A stretch of DNA of 64,000 nt from contig NZ_VSSP01000005.1 of the NCBI RefSeq assembly GCF_008312895.1, positions 1-64,000 of the forward strand, given 5' to 3'. The notes beneath the pieces are model-generated. The model did not search any database. It saw only the letters and a list, made by a program, of their open reading frames with translations, and had not been told where the DNA came from. Position numbers and translations under genes: made by a program. Of this stretch, positions 25,885 through 35,329 are shown in pieces (the stretch's first letter is position 1; the number at the start of each line of letters is the position of its first letter). The stretch comes from Luteimonas suaedae (GTDB lineage Bacteria; Pseudomonadota; Gammaproteobacteria; Xanthomonadales; Xanthomonadaceae).

Positions 25885-27243
25885 ATGACCGCCGAAGTCC
25901 CGAAGCAGCGCATCGCGCGCTTCCGCGCCGCGCTCGTCGCCTCGCCCGCGCTGTGGTGGGCGCTGCTGTACTTCTTCTCGCTGCTGTGCGGGTACTACGT
26001 GCTGCGGCCGGTGCGCGACGCCATGGGCGCCTCGAGCGATGCGGCCGCGGTGTTCCCGCGCTGGCTGCTGGACCTGGCCGCCGCGCACGGCATCGCGCTC
26101 GACGACTACACGCTGCAGATCCTGTTCACCGGCACGTTCTTCGCGATGCTGCTGCTGCAGCCGCTGTACGGCGCGCTGGTGGCGCGGTTTCCGCGGCGGG
26201 TGTTCCTGCCGGTGGTGTACCTGGTGTTCATCGCCTGCCTCGGTGGTTTCTGGTGGGCGTTCGACACCGATGCGTCGGGTCGCGGCGCGGTGTTCTTTGT
26301 GTACATCGCGGTGTTCAACCTGTTCGCGGTGACGGTGTTCTGGAGCTTCATGGCCGACGTGTTCGACAACGACCAGGCCAAGCAGGTCTACGGCTACATC
26401 GGCGCCGGCGGCACCCTCGGCGCGCTGTCGGGGCCGGTCATCACCCGGGTGCTGGTCGAGCCGCTGGGCGTGGCCAACCTGTTGCTGGTGTCGGCCGGGT
26501 TCATGGCGCTCTGCCTGCTGTGCATCGTTAAGCTGCGGCCCTGGGCGGTCCGCCGCGAGCGGACCCACCGCGAGCAGAGCGGCGAATGGCCGATGGGCGG
26601 CTCGGTCTGGGCCGGGTTGCGCCTGGCCTGGCAGGATCCGCTGCTGCGCGCGCTGTCGATCCTGATGTTCTTCGGCGTCGGGGTCGGCACGCTGCTGTAC
26701 AACGAGCAGGCGGCGATCGTGCGCGAGTTCTACCCCAGCGCCGAGGCCGCGACCCGTTACTACTCGACCATCGACTGGGCGGTGAACACGCTCACCATCT
26801 TGGTCCAGGTGCTGCTGACCCGCTGGCTGCTGCGCCGCTACGGCGTGGCGCCGCTGCTGTTGCTGCCGGCGTTGGCGATCCTGGTCGGCTTTTCGCTGCT
26901 GTCGGCCTCGCCGTTGCCACTGCTGGTGGCGGTGGTGCAGGTGGTCACACGGGCCAGCGAGTTCTCGCTCAACAAGCCGGCGCGCGAGACCCTGTACACG
27001 CGCATGGCGCGCGAGTCGCGCTACAAGGCCAAGGCGGTGATCGACACCGCGGTCTACCGCGGCGGCGACGTCACCTTCGTCTGGGTACACAAGCTGCTGG
27101 CCGGGTTCGGCTCGAACGTGGTGTTCCTGGCGGGCCTGGGGGTCGCCGCGGGCATGACCTTCGGCGCATGGCGGGTGGTGCGGGAACAGCGCAGGCTGCC
27201 GGAACACGCCAGCGAGGTCCGCCGCCATGCAGAGTCGTCGTGA
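25885..27243 (+). CDS. MFS-like transporter resembling ADP/ATP carrier (NTP/NDP exchanger) proteins
   Basis: 452 residues with about 12 predicted membrane helices. The N-terminal helix contains [20 protein letters not shown], a pattern seen in the TlcA/ADP-ATP-translocase-like branch of the major facilitator superfamily found in free-living bacteria. [31 protein letters not shown] and the [20 protein letters not shown] region are also typical. True nucleotide exchange is known for intracellular parasites; free-living members are of unknown function. It has no signal peptide. The next gene overlaps by 17 bases, so the two are likely co-expressed. Confidence 0.82.
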   Translation: MTAEVPKQRIARFRAALVASPALWWALLYFFSLLCGYYVLRPVRDAMGASSDAAAVFPRWLLDLAAAHGIALDDYTLQILFTGTFFAMLLLQPLYGALVARFPRRVFLPVVYLVFIACLGGFWWAFDTDASGRGAVFFVYIAVFNLFAVTVFWSFMADVFDNDQAKQVYGYIGAGGTLGALSGPVITRVLVEPLGVANLLLVSAGFMALCLLCIVKLRPWAVRRERTHREQSGEWPMGGSVWAGLRLAWQDPLLRALSILMFFGVGVGTLLYNEQAAIVREFYPSAEAATRYYSTIDWAVNTLTILVQVLLTRWLLRRYGVAPLLLLPALAILVGFSLLSASPLPLLVAVVQVVTRASEFSLNKPARETLYTRMARESRYKAKAVIDTAVYRGGDVTFVWVHKLLAGFGSNVVFLAGLGVAAGMTFGAWRVVREQRRLPEHASEVRRHAESS

Positions 27244-28408
27244 GTTCCTGTCCGCCGGTCTGGCGACCGCCAGCCTGTTCGCGTTGCCGGCCTCGTTGTG
27301 GAGCGCCTCTGGGCGTGCCGCCGAACCGCTGCGCATCCTGGTCCTCGGCGGCACCGGCTTCCTCGGTCCGCATTTCGTCGAGGCGGCGCGGGCACGCGGG
27401 CACCGGCTGACGCTGTTCAACCGCGGCAAGAGCAATCCGACGCGCTTCGACGGTACCGAGTTCGCGGACATCGAGCAGCTGCGCGGCGACCGCAAGAGTG
27501 ATCTCTCGGCACTGGAGGGTGAGCGCGAGTGGGACGCGGTGCTGGACACCTCGGCCTACATTCCGGCCGACGTCACCTGCAGCGCCGAGCTGCTGGCGTC
27601 TCGCGCGAAGCACTATCAGATCATCTCGACGGTGTCGGTCTATGCCCGCAACGACATCGCCAACGACGAGGGCAGTCCGCTCGCGACGCTTGCAGACCCC
27701 GCGGTGACCGAGGTCACCGGCGAGACCTACGGCGGGCTCAAGGCCCTATGCGAACGCGCCGCCGAGACCGCCATGCCGGGGCGCGTGACGGTGGTGCGGC
27801 CGGGTCTGATCGTCGGGCCCGGGGATCCCACCGACCGCTTCACCTACTGGCCGGCGCGTGCCAACCGCGGCGGTGAAATCCTGGCGCCGGGCAGCGCCGG
27901 TGACCGCACGCAGTTCATCGACGTGCGCGACCTGGCGGCGTTCATGCTGCACCTGATCGAGACCGGCACCGTGGACGTCTTCAATGCCGATGCCCCGGCG
28001 GGGGCATTGACCATGGGTGCGCTGCTGACCAGTTGCCAGGCGGCGGCCAGGCGCGCCAACACGATCCACTGCGTCCGTGCGCCATGTCCGCAGCCGCCGG
28101 GACACGATTCGGCCGTGACCTGGGTGCCGGCGGAGTTCCTGGCCGCGCAGGCAGTCAGTCCGTGGCAGGACATGCCGGTGTGGATCCCGGCCGAAGGCGA
28201 CTACGCCGGCTTCGGCCGCACCAGTACCGAGCGCGCGCAGCGCGCCGGCCTGCGCTACCGGCCGCTGGACGAGACCGTGGCCGACACCCTGGCGTGGTGG
28301 CGCGCGCTGCCGGAAGAGCGGCAGGCGGGGCTGAAAGCCGGGCTGTCGGCCGAACGCGAGGCCGAGGTGCTGGCGGCCTGGCACGCCGCGAAACCCCCGG
28401 CTCCGTAG
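27227..28408 (+). CDS. Tat-exported NAD-dependent epimerase/dehydratase-like protein
   Basis: 393 residues. The N-terminus [20 protein letters not shown] is a twin-arginine signal, so the protein should be folded with its cofactor and exported. The extended-SDR core has LRILVLGGTGFLGPHFVEAA (NAD-binding GxxGxxG) and the catalytic Y in GETYGGLKALCE (YxxxK). RVTVVRPGLIVGPGDPTDRF is the usual substrate-domain motif. Similar Tat-signal SDR proteins of unknown role exist in many Gram-negatives. It overlaps the transporter gene by 17 bases. Its stop codon TAG is provided by the first bases of a REPIN (GTAGGAGC at 28405), so the repeat has probably set the C-terminus. Confidence 0.88.
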   Translation: MQSRREFLSAGLATASLFALPASLWSASGRAAEPLRILVLGGTGFLGPHFVEAARARGHRLTLFNRGKSNPTRFDGTEFADIEQLRGDRKSDLSALEGEREWDAVLDTSAYIPADVTCSAELLASRAKHYQIISTVSVYARNDIANDEGSPLATLADPAVTEVTGETYGGLKALCERAAETAMPGRVTVVRPGLIVGPGDPTDRFTYWPARANRGGEILAPGSAGDRTQFIDVRDLAAFMLHLIETGTVDVFNADAPAGALTMGALLTSCQAAARRANTIHCVRAPCPQPPGHDSAVTWVPAEFLAAQAVSPWQDMPVWIPAEGDYAGFGRTSTERAQRAGLRYRPLDETVADTLAWWRALPEERQAGLKAGLSAEREAEVLAAWHAAKPPAP

Positions 28409-28549
28409 GAGCGCGCCATGCGCGCGATACCGCGGGCGCGTCCGGTGCCGGCGATTGGCGGCGCCTGTGGCGAGCCGGAAGGTGCGGCGGTGTCCGGAAT
28501 CCCGTGGCGGCGAAATGCCCGCGGCATCGCGCGCATGGCGCGCTCCTAC
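28405..28549. repeat. REPIN copy 3 (overlaps stop of the epimerase-like gene)
   Basis: A 145-bp unit with ends GTAGGAGCGCGCCATGCGCG and CGCGCATGGCGCGCTCCTAC (inverted). The element's left end carries the TAG that stops the upstream gene. Confidence 0.85.
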
Positions 28550-28625
28550 GGTCGATGCATGCGCTACGGGACGGCCACGAAGACATCGAGCCGCATCGGG
28601 CAGGCCGCGCGCATGGCGCGCCGCT

Positions 28626-29003
28626 TCAGGTCATCAGCGGCAGTGCGAACAGGATCGCGCCCAGCACGAACGTGCCGGTCAGCGCATGCACCAGCGGATG
28701 GTTCACCCGCAGGAACACGAACTGCTCGATCGTGCGCCCGACCCAGAACAGCGCCATGAACAGCAGCAGCGCGCGTCCGAGCGGCGTAGCGCGCAGTTCG
28801 GTCGGGAACAGGAAGCAGATCGCGGCGATCCCGGCGAACACGTAGATCAGCCGCAGATTGAGGATCTGGGTGATCGCACGGGTAGGCAGCGCCGCCTTGC
28901 GCAACTCGTGTTTCCAGCCGAACAGCTTCCAGAACGCCAGGTGGAACAGCGCGAAACCGAGGCTGTGCAGCCCGCAGAGCAGGATCAACCATTCGTTCGA
29001 CAT
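28626..29003 (-). CDS. small four-helix integral membrane protein
   Basis: 125 residues from the ATG at 29001-29003. Four hydrophobic segments are visible (LILLCGLHSLGFALFHLAFW; LIYVFAGIAAICFLF; ALLLFMALFWVGRTIEQFVF; HALTGTFVLGAILFALPL). The family is widespread but uncharacterised as far as I recall, and no catalytic motif is obvious. It is 13 bases downstream of the hotdog-fold gene on the same strand, so the two probably form an operon. Confidence 0.75.
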   Translation of the reverse strand: MSNEWLILLCGLHSLGFALFHLAFWKLFGWKHELRKAALPTRAITQILNLRLIYVFAGIAAICFLFPTELRATPLGRALLLFMALFWVGRTIEQFVFLRVNHPLVHALTGTFVLGAILFALPLMT

Positions 29004-29016
29004 GGCGCGGCCTCCG

Positions 29017-29514
29017 CTATCCGGCGGTTGCAGCGCGTTCGCCCGCGGCGGCACGCGGCGAGACCCACATGGAGATCCGGGCTCGGAGCACCACGTCGCC
29101 TTGCGGATCGCTGACGACCACCTGCACCGGAAGCTCGTAGCCCGCATCCGCCGCGTGCGGCGGGAAGTCGGGCGTGGCGACGGCACGCATCGTGCCGCGC
29201 GCCTTCTTCAGGTAGTCGACCTGCATGCCCTTGGGAATCCAGCGCATGCCGGCCGGGAGGCTGGCGTCGGTGGTCAGCCCGCCGATGAACTCGGCCAGGT
29301 TGCACAGTGCGATTGCATGCACCGTGCCCAGGTGGTTGGTGACGCGACGGCGGTGACGGATCGTCGCTTCGCCGCGGCCGGGCTCCAATGACACCAGCGC
29401 GGGGCGGATGCCGGCGAAGTACGGCGCCTTCCAGCACACCAGCCGCGAGAACAGCCACCGGCCCAGCGGCCGGGGTTCGAACCTGCGATACAGCGACAGC
29501 ACCGATATCCCCAT
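29017..29514 (-). CDS. hotdog-fold protein (DUF4442-like thioesterase)
   Basis: 165 residues from the ATG at 29512-29514. The hotdog-like pattern includes RVTNHLGTVHAIALCNLAEFIGGL (about residues 57-80; HLGTVHA followed by the helix) and then MQVDYLKKARGTMRA. This matches DUF4442/acyl-CoA thioesterase-like proteins that probably act on fatty acyl-CoA. It lies next to fadE on the same strand, separated by 170 bases that contain a dispersed repeat, which suggests a role in fatty-acid turnover. Confidence 0.82.
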   Translation of the reverse strand: MGISVLSLYRRFEPRPLGRWLFSRLVCWKAPYFAGIRPALVSLEPGRGEATIRHRRRVTNHLGTVHAIALCNLAEFIGGLTTDASLPAGMRWIPKGMQVDYLKKARGTMRAVATPDFPPHAADAGYELPVQVVVSDPQGDVVLRARISMWVSPRAAAGERAATAG

Positions 29515-29684
29515 GACACTGGCTCCATTTCGAGCCCCTCTCCCTCCGGGAGAGGGGTTGGGGTGAGGGTACGGCGAAGCCGCAATGGTTCGGGCTCCTA
29601 CCGCCTCCGGCCCCGCCGCGTGGCGGGGCATCCCATCATCGGTAGTGGCGTGCGGCATGCTCCGTGGACACGCCTGCGTACGGC
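29515..29684. repeat. CCCTCTCCC...GGGAGAGGGTTGGGGTGAGGG palindrome
   Basis: Hairpin CCCCTCTCCCTCCGGGAGAG then GGGTTGGGGTGAGGG (29536-29570), the most complete copy in the window of the family also seen at 9000, 9147 and 16051. It lies between fadE and the hotdog gene and may end or attenuate fadE transcription. Confidence 0.65.
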
Positions 29685-32162
29685 TCAGGCCGCTTCGCGC
29701 GACGAACCTTTGCCCTGCGACCGGTCGTAATGGCTCGCGGCGACCAGTTCATGCGGATCGAAGTCGTCGACGCTGATGGTGTCCAGCGTGAGTTCGCGCA
29801 GCTCTTCCAGCAGCACGCGCTCGTCGGCGGTGATCCAGCCCTCGCGCACGCCCTCGTCCAGCTGGGTGTCGAAGTCCAGCGCCTCGATATCACTGTTCTT
29901 CAGCGCCTTGAGGAACTTGCGCTCGACCGGCTCGGCCTGGATCGCCTTGACCAGGTAGCTGTTGATGCGACCGGCGGGGTTGTTGTCGCAAGGCGTGGTG
30001 AACACGTCCTCGGCGAGGCGGTCGCGGGCGTCGTTGGGATTCATCAGCAGCGAGGCAACGCGGTGCCCGAGGCGATCGCTCGGCGCCACCGCGCGGCGGC
30101 CGAACGGGAAGATCAGCGCCCACAGCAGCCAGCCGACCGGACGGATCGGGAAATTGCGCAGCGCGCCGGAGAACGCCATCTCGATCTTGTGCACGCAGTC
30201 GTGGAACGCCCAGGCCAGCAGCGGCTGGTCACCCGTGGGGCGCTCCTGGTCCTCGTAGCGCTTGAGCATGCTGCTGGCGATGTAGAGCTGGCTGAGCACG
30301 TCGCCCAGGCGGCCGGACAGCGACTCCTTGAACTTGAGCTTGCCGCCGAGCAGCAGCATCGAGGTATCGGCCATCAGCGCCAGCGCCGCCGAGTAGCGGT
30401 TGAGCTTGCGGTAGTAGCGACGGGTGTAGGCGTCGCCCGGGGCGGTGCCGAACTTCGCACCGGTCAGGCCGAACCACAGGCTGCGCACGGCGTTGGAGAT
30501 GGCGAAGCCGATATGGCCGAACAGGTTGCGGTCGAACTCGTGCAGGCGCTCGCGCTCGTCCTCGAGTTGCGCGGCCTTCATCTCCTTGAGTACCCACGGA
30601 TGGCAGAGGATCGCGCCCTGGCCGAAGATCATCAGGCTGCGGGTCATGATGTTGGCGCCCTCGACCGTGATCATGATCGGGACCGCCTGCCAGTTGCGCC
30701 CGGCGTAGTTGCGCGGGCCGAGGATGATGCCCTTGCCGCCGTGGATATCCATCACGTCGCGTGAGACCTCGCGTGCCATCTCGGTGCAGTGGTACTTGGC
30801 GATGGTGGAGGGCACGGCGGGGTTCTCGCCACGCGCGACCGCGGCGGCGGTCGCCTGCGCCAGCGCGCTGATCGCGAAGGCACGGCCGCCGATGCGCGCC
30901 AGTGCCTCCTCCACGCCTTCGAAGCGTCCGACCGACAGCCCGAACTGCTTGCGGATGCGGGCGTAGGCGCCGGTGACGATCGCTCCCATCTTGGCGCCGC
31001 CGCTGCCCGAGGACGGCAGGGTGATCGAACGGCCGATCGACAGGCACTCGACCAGCATCTGCCAGCCCTTGCCGGCGTAGGCCTCGCCGCCGATCAGCTG
31101 GCTGAGCGGGATGAAGACCTCCTTGCCGCGGATCGGACCGTTCTGGAACGGGCTGTTGAGCGGGAAATGGCGGCGGCCGATCTCGACGCCGGGTGTCTCG
31201 CGCGGCACCAGCGCCAGGGTGATGCCGATGTCCTTCTTCTCGCCGAGCATCCCTTCCGGGTCGTACATGCGAAACGCCAGGCCGATCAGCGTCGCGACCG
31301 GCGCCAGGGTGATGTAGCGCTTGTCGAAGGTGAGCTTGACCCCCACCACGCGCGCGCCGTTCCACTCGCCCATGGTGACGATGCCGTAATCCGGGATCGA
31401 GGTGGCGTCGGAGCCGGCGAACGGACCGGTCAGGGCGAAGCAGGGCACCTCGCGTCCATCGGCCAGGCGCGGCAGGTAATGCTCCTTCTGCTCCTGGGTG
31501 CCGTAGTGCATCAGCAGCTCGCCGGGGCCGAGCGAGTTGGGCACGCCGACGGTGGAGCTGACCACGCTGGAGATCGAGGCCAGCTTCTGGATCACCTTGT
31601 GGTTGGCCAGCGCGGTGAAGCCGAGCCCGCCGTACTCCTTCGGGATGATCATGCCGAAGAACTTGTTCTTCTTGATGAACTCCCACATGTCCGGTGGCAA
31701 GTCGGCGTCGACGTGGGTGATCTCCCAGTCGTTGGTCATCCGGCACAGTTCCTCGGTGGGCCCGTCCACGAACGCCTGCTCCTCGGCGCTCAGCAGCGCC
31801 TTGGGCTGGTCGAGCAGCACCTGCCAGTCGGGCTTGCCGGAAAACAGCTCGCCCTCGAAGCCGACGGTGCCCGCTTCCAGCGCGGTGCGCTCGGTCTCCG
31901 ACAGCGGCGGCAGGATCTTCAGGTAGAAGCCCAGCAACGGCTTGGTGATCAGCGGCCGGCGGATGCCCGGGATCAGCAGCGGGACTGCGATCAACGCGAC
32001 CAGCACGGCCGCGATCGCGGTTGCGACCGCGTTGGCGCCGAGCAGCCAGCAGGCGACCAGCAGGGTGGCGGTGATCGCGACCCACACCGCCAGCCGCAGC
32101 CGGTGGTAGGCGGCGAAGGCGCCGGCGAGGAGAAGGGCGAGAAAGGGAATCGCGACGCTCAT
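29685..32162 (-). CDS. fadE: acyl-CoA dehydrogenase, FadE type
   Basis: 825 residues, the long gammaproteobacterial FadE form. Two N-terminal membrane segments (about 1-60) anchor it; the acyl-CoA dehydrogenase fold follows with KKNKFFGMIIPKEYGGLGFT, CFALTGPFAGSDATSIPDYG (FAD/substrate motif) and MDIHGGKGIILGPRN, and a large FadE-specific C-terminal domain (DUF1974-like) ends with the SREAA tail. It catalyses the first step of beta-oxidation (acyl-CoA to trans-2-enoyl-CoA), passing electrons to ETF. The ATG at 32160-32162 was chosen; longer frames upstream are repeat-free but lack family similarity. It is divergent from a TetR regulator with a palindromic site between them. Confidence 0.96.
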   Translation of the reverse strand: MSVAIPFLALLLAGAFAAYHRLRLAVWVAITATLLVACWLLGANAVATAIAAVLVALIAVPLLIPGIRRPLITKPLLGFYLKILPPLSETERTALEAGTVGFEGELFSGKPDWQVLLDQPKALLSAEEQAFVDGPTEELCRMTNDWEITHVDADLPPDMWEFIKKNKFFGMIIPKEYGGLGFTALANHKVIQKLASISSVVSSTVGVPNSLGPGELLMHYGTQEQKEHYLPRLADGREVPCFALTGPFAGSDATSIPDYGIVTMGEWNGARVVGVKLTFDKRYITLAPVATLIGLAFRMYDPEGMLGEKKDIGITLALVPRETPGVEIGRRHFPLNSPFQNGPIRGKEVFIPLSQLIGGEAYAGKGWQMLVECLSIGRSITLPSSGSGGAKMGAIVTGAYARIRKQFGLSVGRFEGVEEALARIGGRAFAISALAQATAAAVARGENPAVPSTIAKYHCTEMAREVSRDVMDIHGGKGIILGPRNYAGRNWQAVPIMITVEGANIMTRSLMIFGQGAILCHPWVLKEMKAAQLEDERERLHEFDRNLFGHIGFAISNAVRSLWFGLTGAKFGTAPGDAYTRRYYRKLNRYSAALALMADTSMLLLGGKLKFKESLSGRLGDVLSQLYIASSMLKRYEDQERPTGDQPLLAWAFHDCVHKIEMAFSGALRNFPIRPVGWLLWALIFPFGRRAVAPSDRLGHRVASLLMNPNDARDRLAEDVFTTPCDNNPAGRINSYLVKAIQAEPVERKFLKALKNSDIEALDFDTQLDEGVREGWITADERVLLEELRELTLDTISVDDFDPHELVAASHYDRSQGKGSSREAA

Positions 32163-32226
32163 GTGGCACTCCAGGGACCGCGAGGCTTGGTGGATGGAGT
32201 CGTGGCCGCCCCCGCGGGCAGCATTG

Positions 32227-32246
32227 ACCATACGCTCAAGTATGGT
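32227..32246. promoter_or_regulatory. candidate operator between fadE and TetR gene
   Basis: Inverted repeat ACCATAC-6-GTATGGT, perfect over 7 bp, in the 160-base divergent region. TetR-family regulators commonly bind such palindromes in the intergenic space they share with a divergently transcribed target. A sequence like half a site, GTATGGAT, recurs at 32321 near the regulator's start. Confidence 0.6.
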
Positions 32247-32322
32247 AAGCCCGTCCGGTCCTGTCAATGATGCCCGGCGGGACGTCCCGGACGCATGACG
32301 AACCTTTTGCGCACGCCGGCGT

Positions 32323-32952
32323 ATGGATACACTGACCGGCATGACATCCGCCGCCGCCCCGGCTTCCGGCAAGCCGAACCCGAAACCGCCGGAACGCAGC
32401 GGCCGCCTCAGCGCCGAGGACTGGGCACAGGCGGCCCTGGACCTGATCGCCGAGCAGGGCGTGGCCGCCGTCGCGGTGGAACCGCTGGCGCGGCGCCTGG
32501 GCGTGACCAAGGGCAGCTTCTACTGGCATTTCCCATCGCGCGATGCGTTGCTGCAGGCGGCGCTGGAGCGCTGGGAGACCGTGGAACAGGAAGCGGTCTT
32601 CGGCGAACTGGAGAAGATCTCCGATCCGCACGAGCGGCTGCGCGCGCTGATCCACATGGTCGCGCACGAGATCAAGTCGCACGTGATCTACAGCGCCATG
32701 CTGCAGGCGCTGGACCATCCGATCGTGCAGCCGGTGATCGGGAGGGTCTCGGAGCGGCGGCTGGAATACCTCACCGCCTCGTTCCGCCAGGTGGGTTTCG
32801 GCCGCAGCGCGGCCCAGCACCGTGCCCGTCTCGCCTATACCGCGTATGTCGGCTTCCTGCAGCTGTCGCTGCAGCTGCCGCAGTCGCGGCTCGATCACGA
32901 CACGTTCGACGAGTACATCGAACACGTCATGGCGACGCTCATCCCGCGCTGA
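32323..32952 (+). CDS. TetR/AcrR-family transcriptional regulator (probable fadE repressor)
   Basis: 209 residues. The helix-turn-helix is clear: ALDLIAEQGVAAVAVEPLARRLGVTKGSFYWHFPSRDALLQAAL, about residues 39-82, with the TetR hallmark GVTKGSFYWHF. The C-terminal ligand domain is unassigned. Start options are the ATG at 32323 or at 32341. The divergent position next to fadE and the palindrome at 32227 suggest control of fatty-acid degradation, responding to acyl-CoA, but this is inference. Confidence 0.92.
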   Translation: MDTLTGMTSAAAPASGKPNPKPPERSGRLSAEDWAQAALDLIAEQGVAAVAVEPLARRLGVTKGSFYWHFPSRDALLQAALERWETVEQEAVFGELEKISDPHERLRALIHMVAHEIKSHVIYSAMLQALDHPIVQPVIGRVSERRLEYLTASFRQVGFGRSAAQHRARLAYTAYVGFLQLSLQLPQSRLDHDTFDEYIEHVMATLIPR

Positions 32953-33342
32953 CGCGCTGCCGCCTTCGGCCGGCCGCCGGCACCTCCCAGGCAGGAGGGG
33001 CTTCAGCCCCGGCCGCGCCGCTCCCTTGTAGGAGGGGCTTCAGCCCCGATCGCGCGCGAACCAGCAAGATGCCCTCTGCCGTTGTATCCCTTCGCAGTGC
33101 GCGGCGGCGCGTTCATCGGTGAGCGCTAACGACAGGTCTGCCTGGCGCGGTCGGGGCTGAAGCCCCTCCTACAGGAGAGTTCCCGCGGCTGCGGCGGAGC
33201 GGCAACGGATGTCCGCACGCCAGCAGCACGATGCGACCGGGTTCACACCGAATGTCGCGTTCAGCCCCTGGTGCAGGTGCAGCAAGACCCGGCCGGCGGC
33301 GATCCCTAGAATGTCCCGGGACAACACTGCCTGGGAGGGCGC
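32953..33342. repeat. intergenic REP units (GGAGGGGCTTCAGCCCC family)
   Basis: Two direct units, CAGGAGGGGCTTCAGCCCCG (32992-33011) and TGTAGGAGGGGCTTCAGCCC (33028-33047), and one inverted unit, CGGGGCTGAAGCCCCTCCTA (33152-33171). The stretch 33076-33118 resembles 13261-13302. No gene is apparent. The GGGAGGGC ribosome-binding site of pckG is at 33332-33339. Confidence 0.65.
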
Positions 33343-35136
33343 ATGAACGCAGTCACGCCGTTACACGACACCGATCCCACGCGGGGCAGCCGCCTGGAGG
33401 CGCTGAACCGCTGGGTGAAGGAGGTGGCGGCGCTGACCCGTCCGGAGCGCATCCACTGGTGCGACGGCAGCCAGGCGGAGTACGACTGCCTGCTTGCCGC
33501 GATGCAGGCTGAGGGCACGCTGCTGCCACTCAATCCGGATACGCACCCGAACTGCTGGCTGCATCGCTCCGACCCGGACGACGTCGCCCGCGTCGAACAC
33601 CTGACCTTCGTCTGCACCCGCGAGCGCGACGACGCCGGCCCCAACAACCACTGGATGGCGCCGGCCGAGGCCCACGCGAAGATCGACGCGCTGTTCGAGG
33701 GCTGCATGCGCGGGCGCACGCTGTACGTGGTGCCGTACTGCATGGGCCCGATCGATTCGCCGCTGGCGCGCTGCGGCGTGGAGATCACCGACTCACCGTA
33801 CGTGGTCGCCAACATGCGCATCATGACCCGCATGGGCGAATCGGCGCTGGCGCGGATCGAGCGTGAGGGGGCCGAAGGCGCCGCTCGCGGCGAGCGGGCG
33901 GACACGTTCGTCAAGGGACTGCATTCGCTCGGCGAACTCGATCCGGAGCGGCGTTTCATCATGCATTTCCCGGAGGAACTGACGATCAAGTCTTACGGTT
34001 CCGGCTACGGCGGCAATGCGCTGCTCGGCAAGAAGTGCCATGCCCTGCGCATCGCCTCCTGGCAGGCGCGGCAGGAAGGCTGGCTGGCCGAGCACATGCT
34101 GATCGTCGGCATCGAGAACCCGCAGGGCGAGACGCACTACATCGCCGCCGCATTCCCCAGCGCCTGCGGCAAGACCAACCTGGCGATGCTGATCCCGCCG
34201 GAAAGCTACCGCGAGGCCGGCTGGAAGGTCTGGACCGTGGGCGACGACATCTGCTGGATGCGGCCGGGCGCGGACGGCCGGCTGTGGGCGATCAACCCGG
34301 AGGCCGGCTTCTTCGGCGTCGCGCCGGGCACCTCGGCCAGGTCGAACCCAAACGCGCTCGCCACGATCGCGCACGACACCATCTTCACCAACGTCGCCGT
34401 CACCGACGACAACCAGCCGTGGTGGGAAGGCCTGGACGATCGCGTGCCGACGCTGGACTGGCAGGGGCGGCCGTACGATCCGGCCAACGGCCCGGCCGCG
34501 CATCCCAACTCGCGCTTCACCGTCTCGGCGAGGCAGTGCCCGACCTACTCCCCGCATGCGGAGGATCCGCAGGGCGTGCCGATCTCGGCGATCGTCTTCG
34601 GCGGCCGCCGCGCGTCGCTAGTGCCGCTGGTATTCGAGGCCCGCGACTGGACCCACGGCGTCCTGGTCGGCGCCGCCATGGCCTCCGAGACCACCGCCGC
34701 CGCCGCCGGCAAGACCGGCGTCGTCCGCCGCGACCCGATGGCGATGAAGCCGTTCTGCGGCTACCACTACGGCGACTATTTTTCCCACTGGCTGTCGTTC
34801 GACGAACCGGGGGCGAAACTGCCGAAGATTTTCCACGTCAACTGGTTCCGTAAGGACGCGGACGGCGGGTTCATATGGCCGGGCTTCGGCGAGAACCTTC
34901 GCGTGCTGGAGTGGATCGTCAGGCGGGTCGAGGGTCGTGCCGGTGCAGTCGATACGCCGATCGGCAAGGTGCCGAGCATACGGGATCTCAACCTCGGCGG
35001 CGCGAGTGTGTCTGCGGCCGCGATCGAGGCCCTTGTTGCCATCGACAGTGATGGTTGGCAACGGGAGCTCGACGAGATCGGTACGTTCTTCGACGGTTTG
35101 GGCGATCGGATTCCGCCCGCGTTGCGGACCCGATAG
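33343..35136 (+). CDS. pckG: phosphoenolpyruvate carboxykinase (GTP)
   Basis: 597 residues. PEPCK(GTP) (EC 4.1.1.32) converts oxaloacetate to phosphoenolpyruvate using GTP, feeding gluconeogenesis. The P-loop-like kinase motif AAFPSACGKTNLAML contains the reactive Cys (about residue 275) typical of GTP-dependent enzymes; TIKSYGSGYGGNALLGKKC and WTVGDDICWMR are further hallmarks, and NVAVTDDNQPWWEG is the nucleotide-binding region. The ATG at 33343 follows a strong GGGAGGGC ribosome-binding site. Neighbouring fadE fits growth on fatty acids, which needs gluconeogenesis. Confidence 0.98.
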   Translation: MNAVTPLHDTDPTRGSRLEALNRWVKEVAALTRPERIHWCDGSQAEYDCLLAAMQAEGTLLPLNPDTHPNCWLHRSDPDDVARVEHLTFVCTRERDDAGPNNHWMAPAEAHAKIDALFEGCMRGRTLYVVPYCMGPIDSPLARCGVEITDSPYVVANMRIMTRMGESALARIEREGAEGAARGERADTFVKGLHSLGELDPERRFIMHFPEELTIKSYGSGYGGNALLGKKCHALRIASWQARQEGWLAEHMLIVGIENPQGETHYIAAAFPSACGKTNLAMLIPPESYREAGWKVWTVGDDICWMRPGADGRLWAINPEAGFFGVAPGTSARSNPNALATIAHDTIFTNVAVTDDNQPWWEGLDDRVPTLDWQGRPYDPANGPAAHPNSRFTVSARQCPTYSPHAEDPQGVPISAIVFGGRRASLVPLVFEARDWTHGVLVGAAMASETTAAAAGKTGVVRRDPMAMKPFCGYHYGDYFSHWLSFDEPGAKLPKIFHVNWFRKDADGGFIWPGFGENLRVLEWIVRRVEGRAGAVDTPIGKVPSIRDLNLGGASVSAAAIEALVAIDSDGWQRELDEIGTFFDGLGDRIPPALRTR

Positions 35137-35329
35137 AGGAAGGCGGGCCGGAACCCTCCTTCGAATCGATCCGCGAACAGCTCGGTCGTGAATGTCTGAG
35201 TCGAAGCGGAACGCCGATTTCCGGGCCGATCAGCAATGTCTCGCTACCGGCGACCTAGTCTCCTGTCGCGATCCCGTAGGCCACGCAAAGCTGTGGACGC
35301 GCTGGCCCAGGAACATAGGGGCCGATAGA

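Noticed and set aside
25180..27549. 789-codon minus-strand frame across chrA and the carrier gene
   Set aside because: It is antisense to two recognisable membrane proteins and rich in Arg/Gln/His; no ribosome-binding site.
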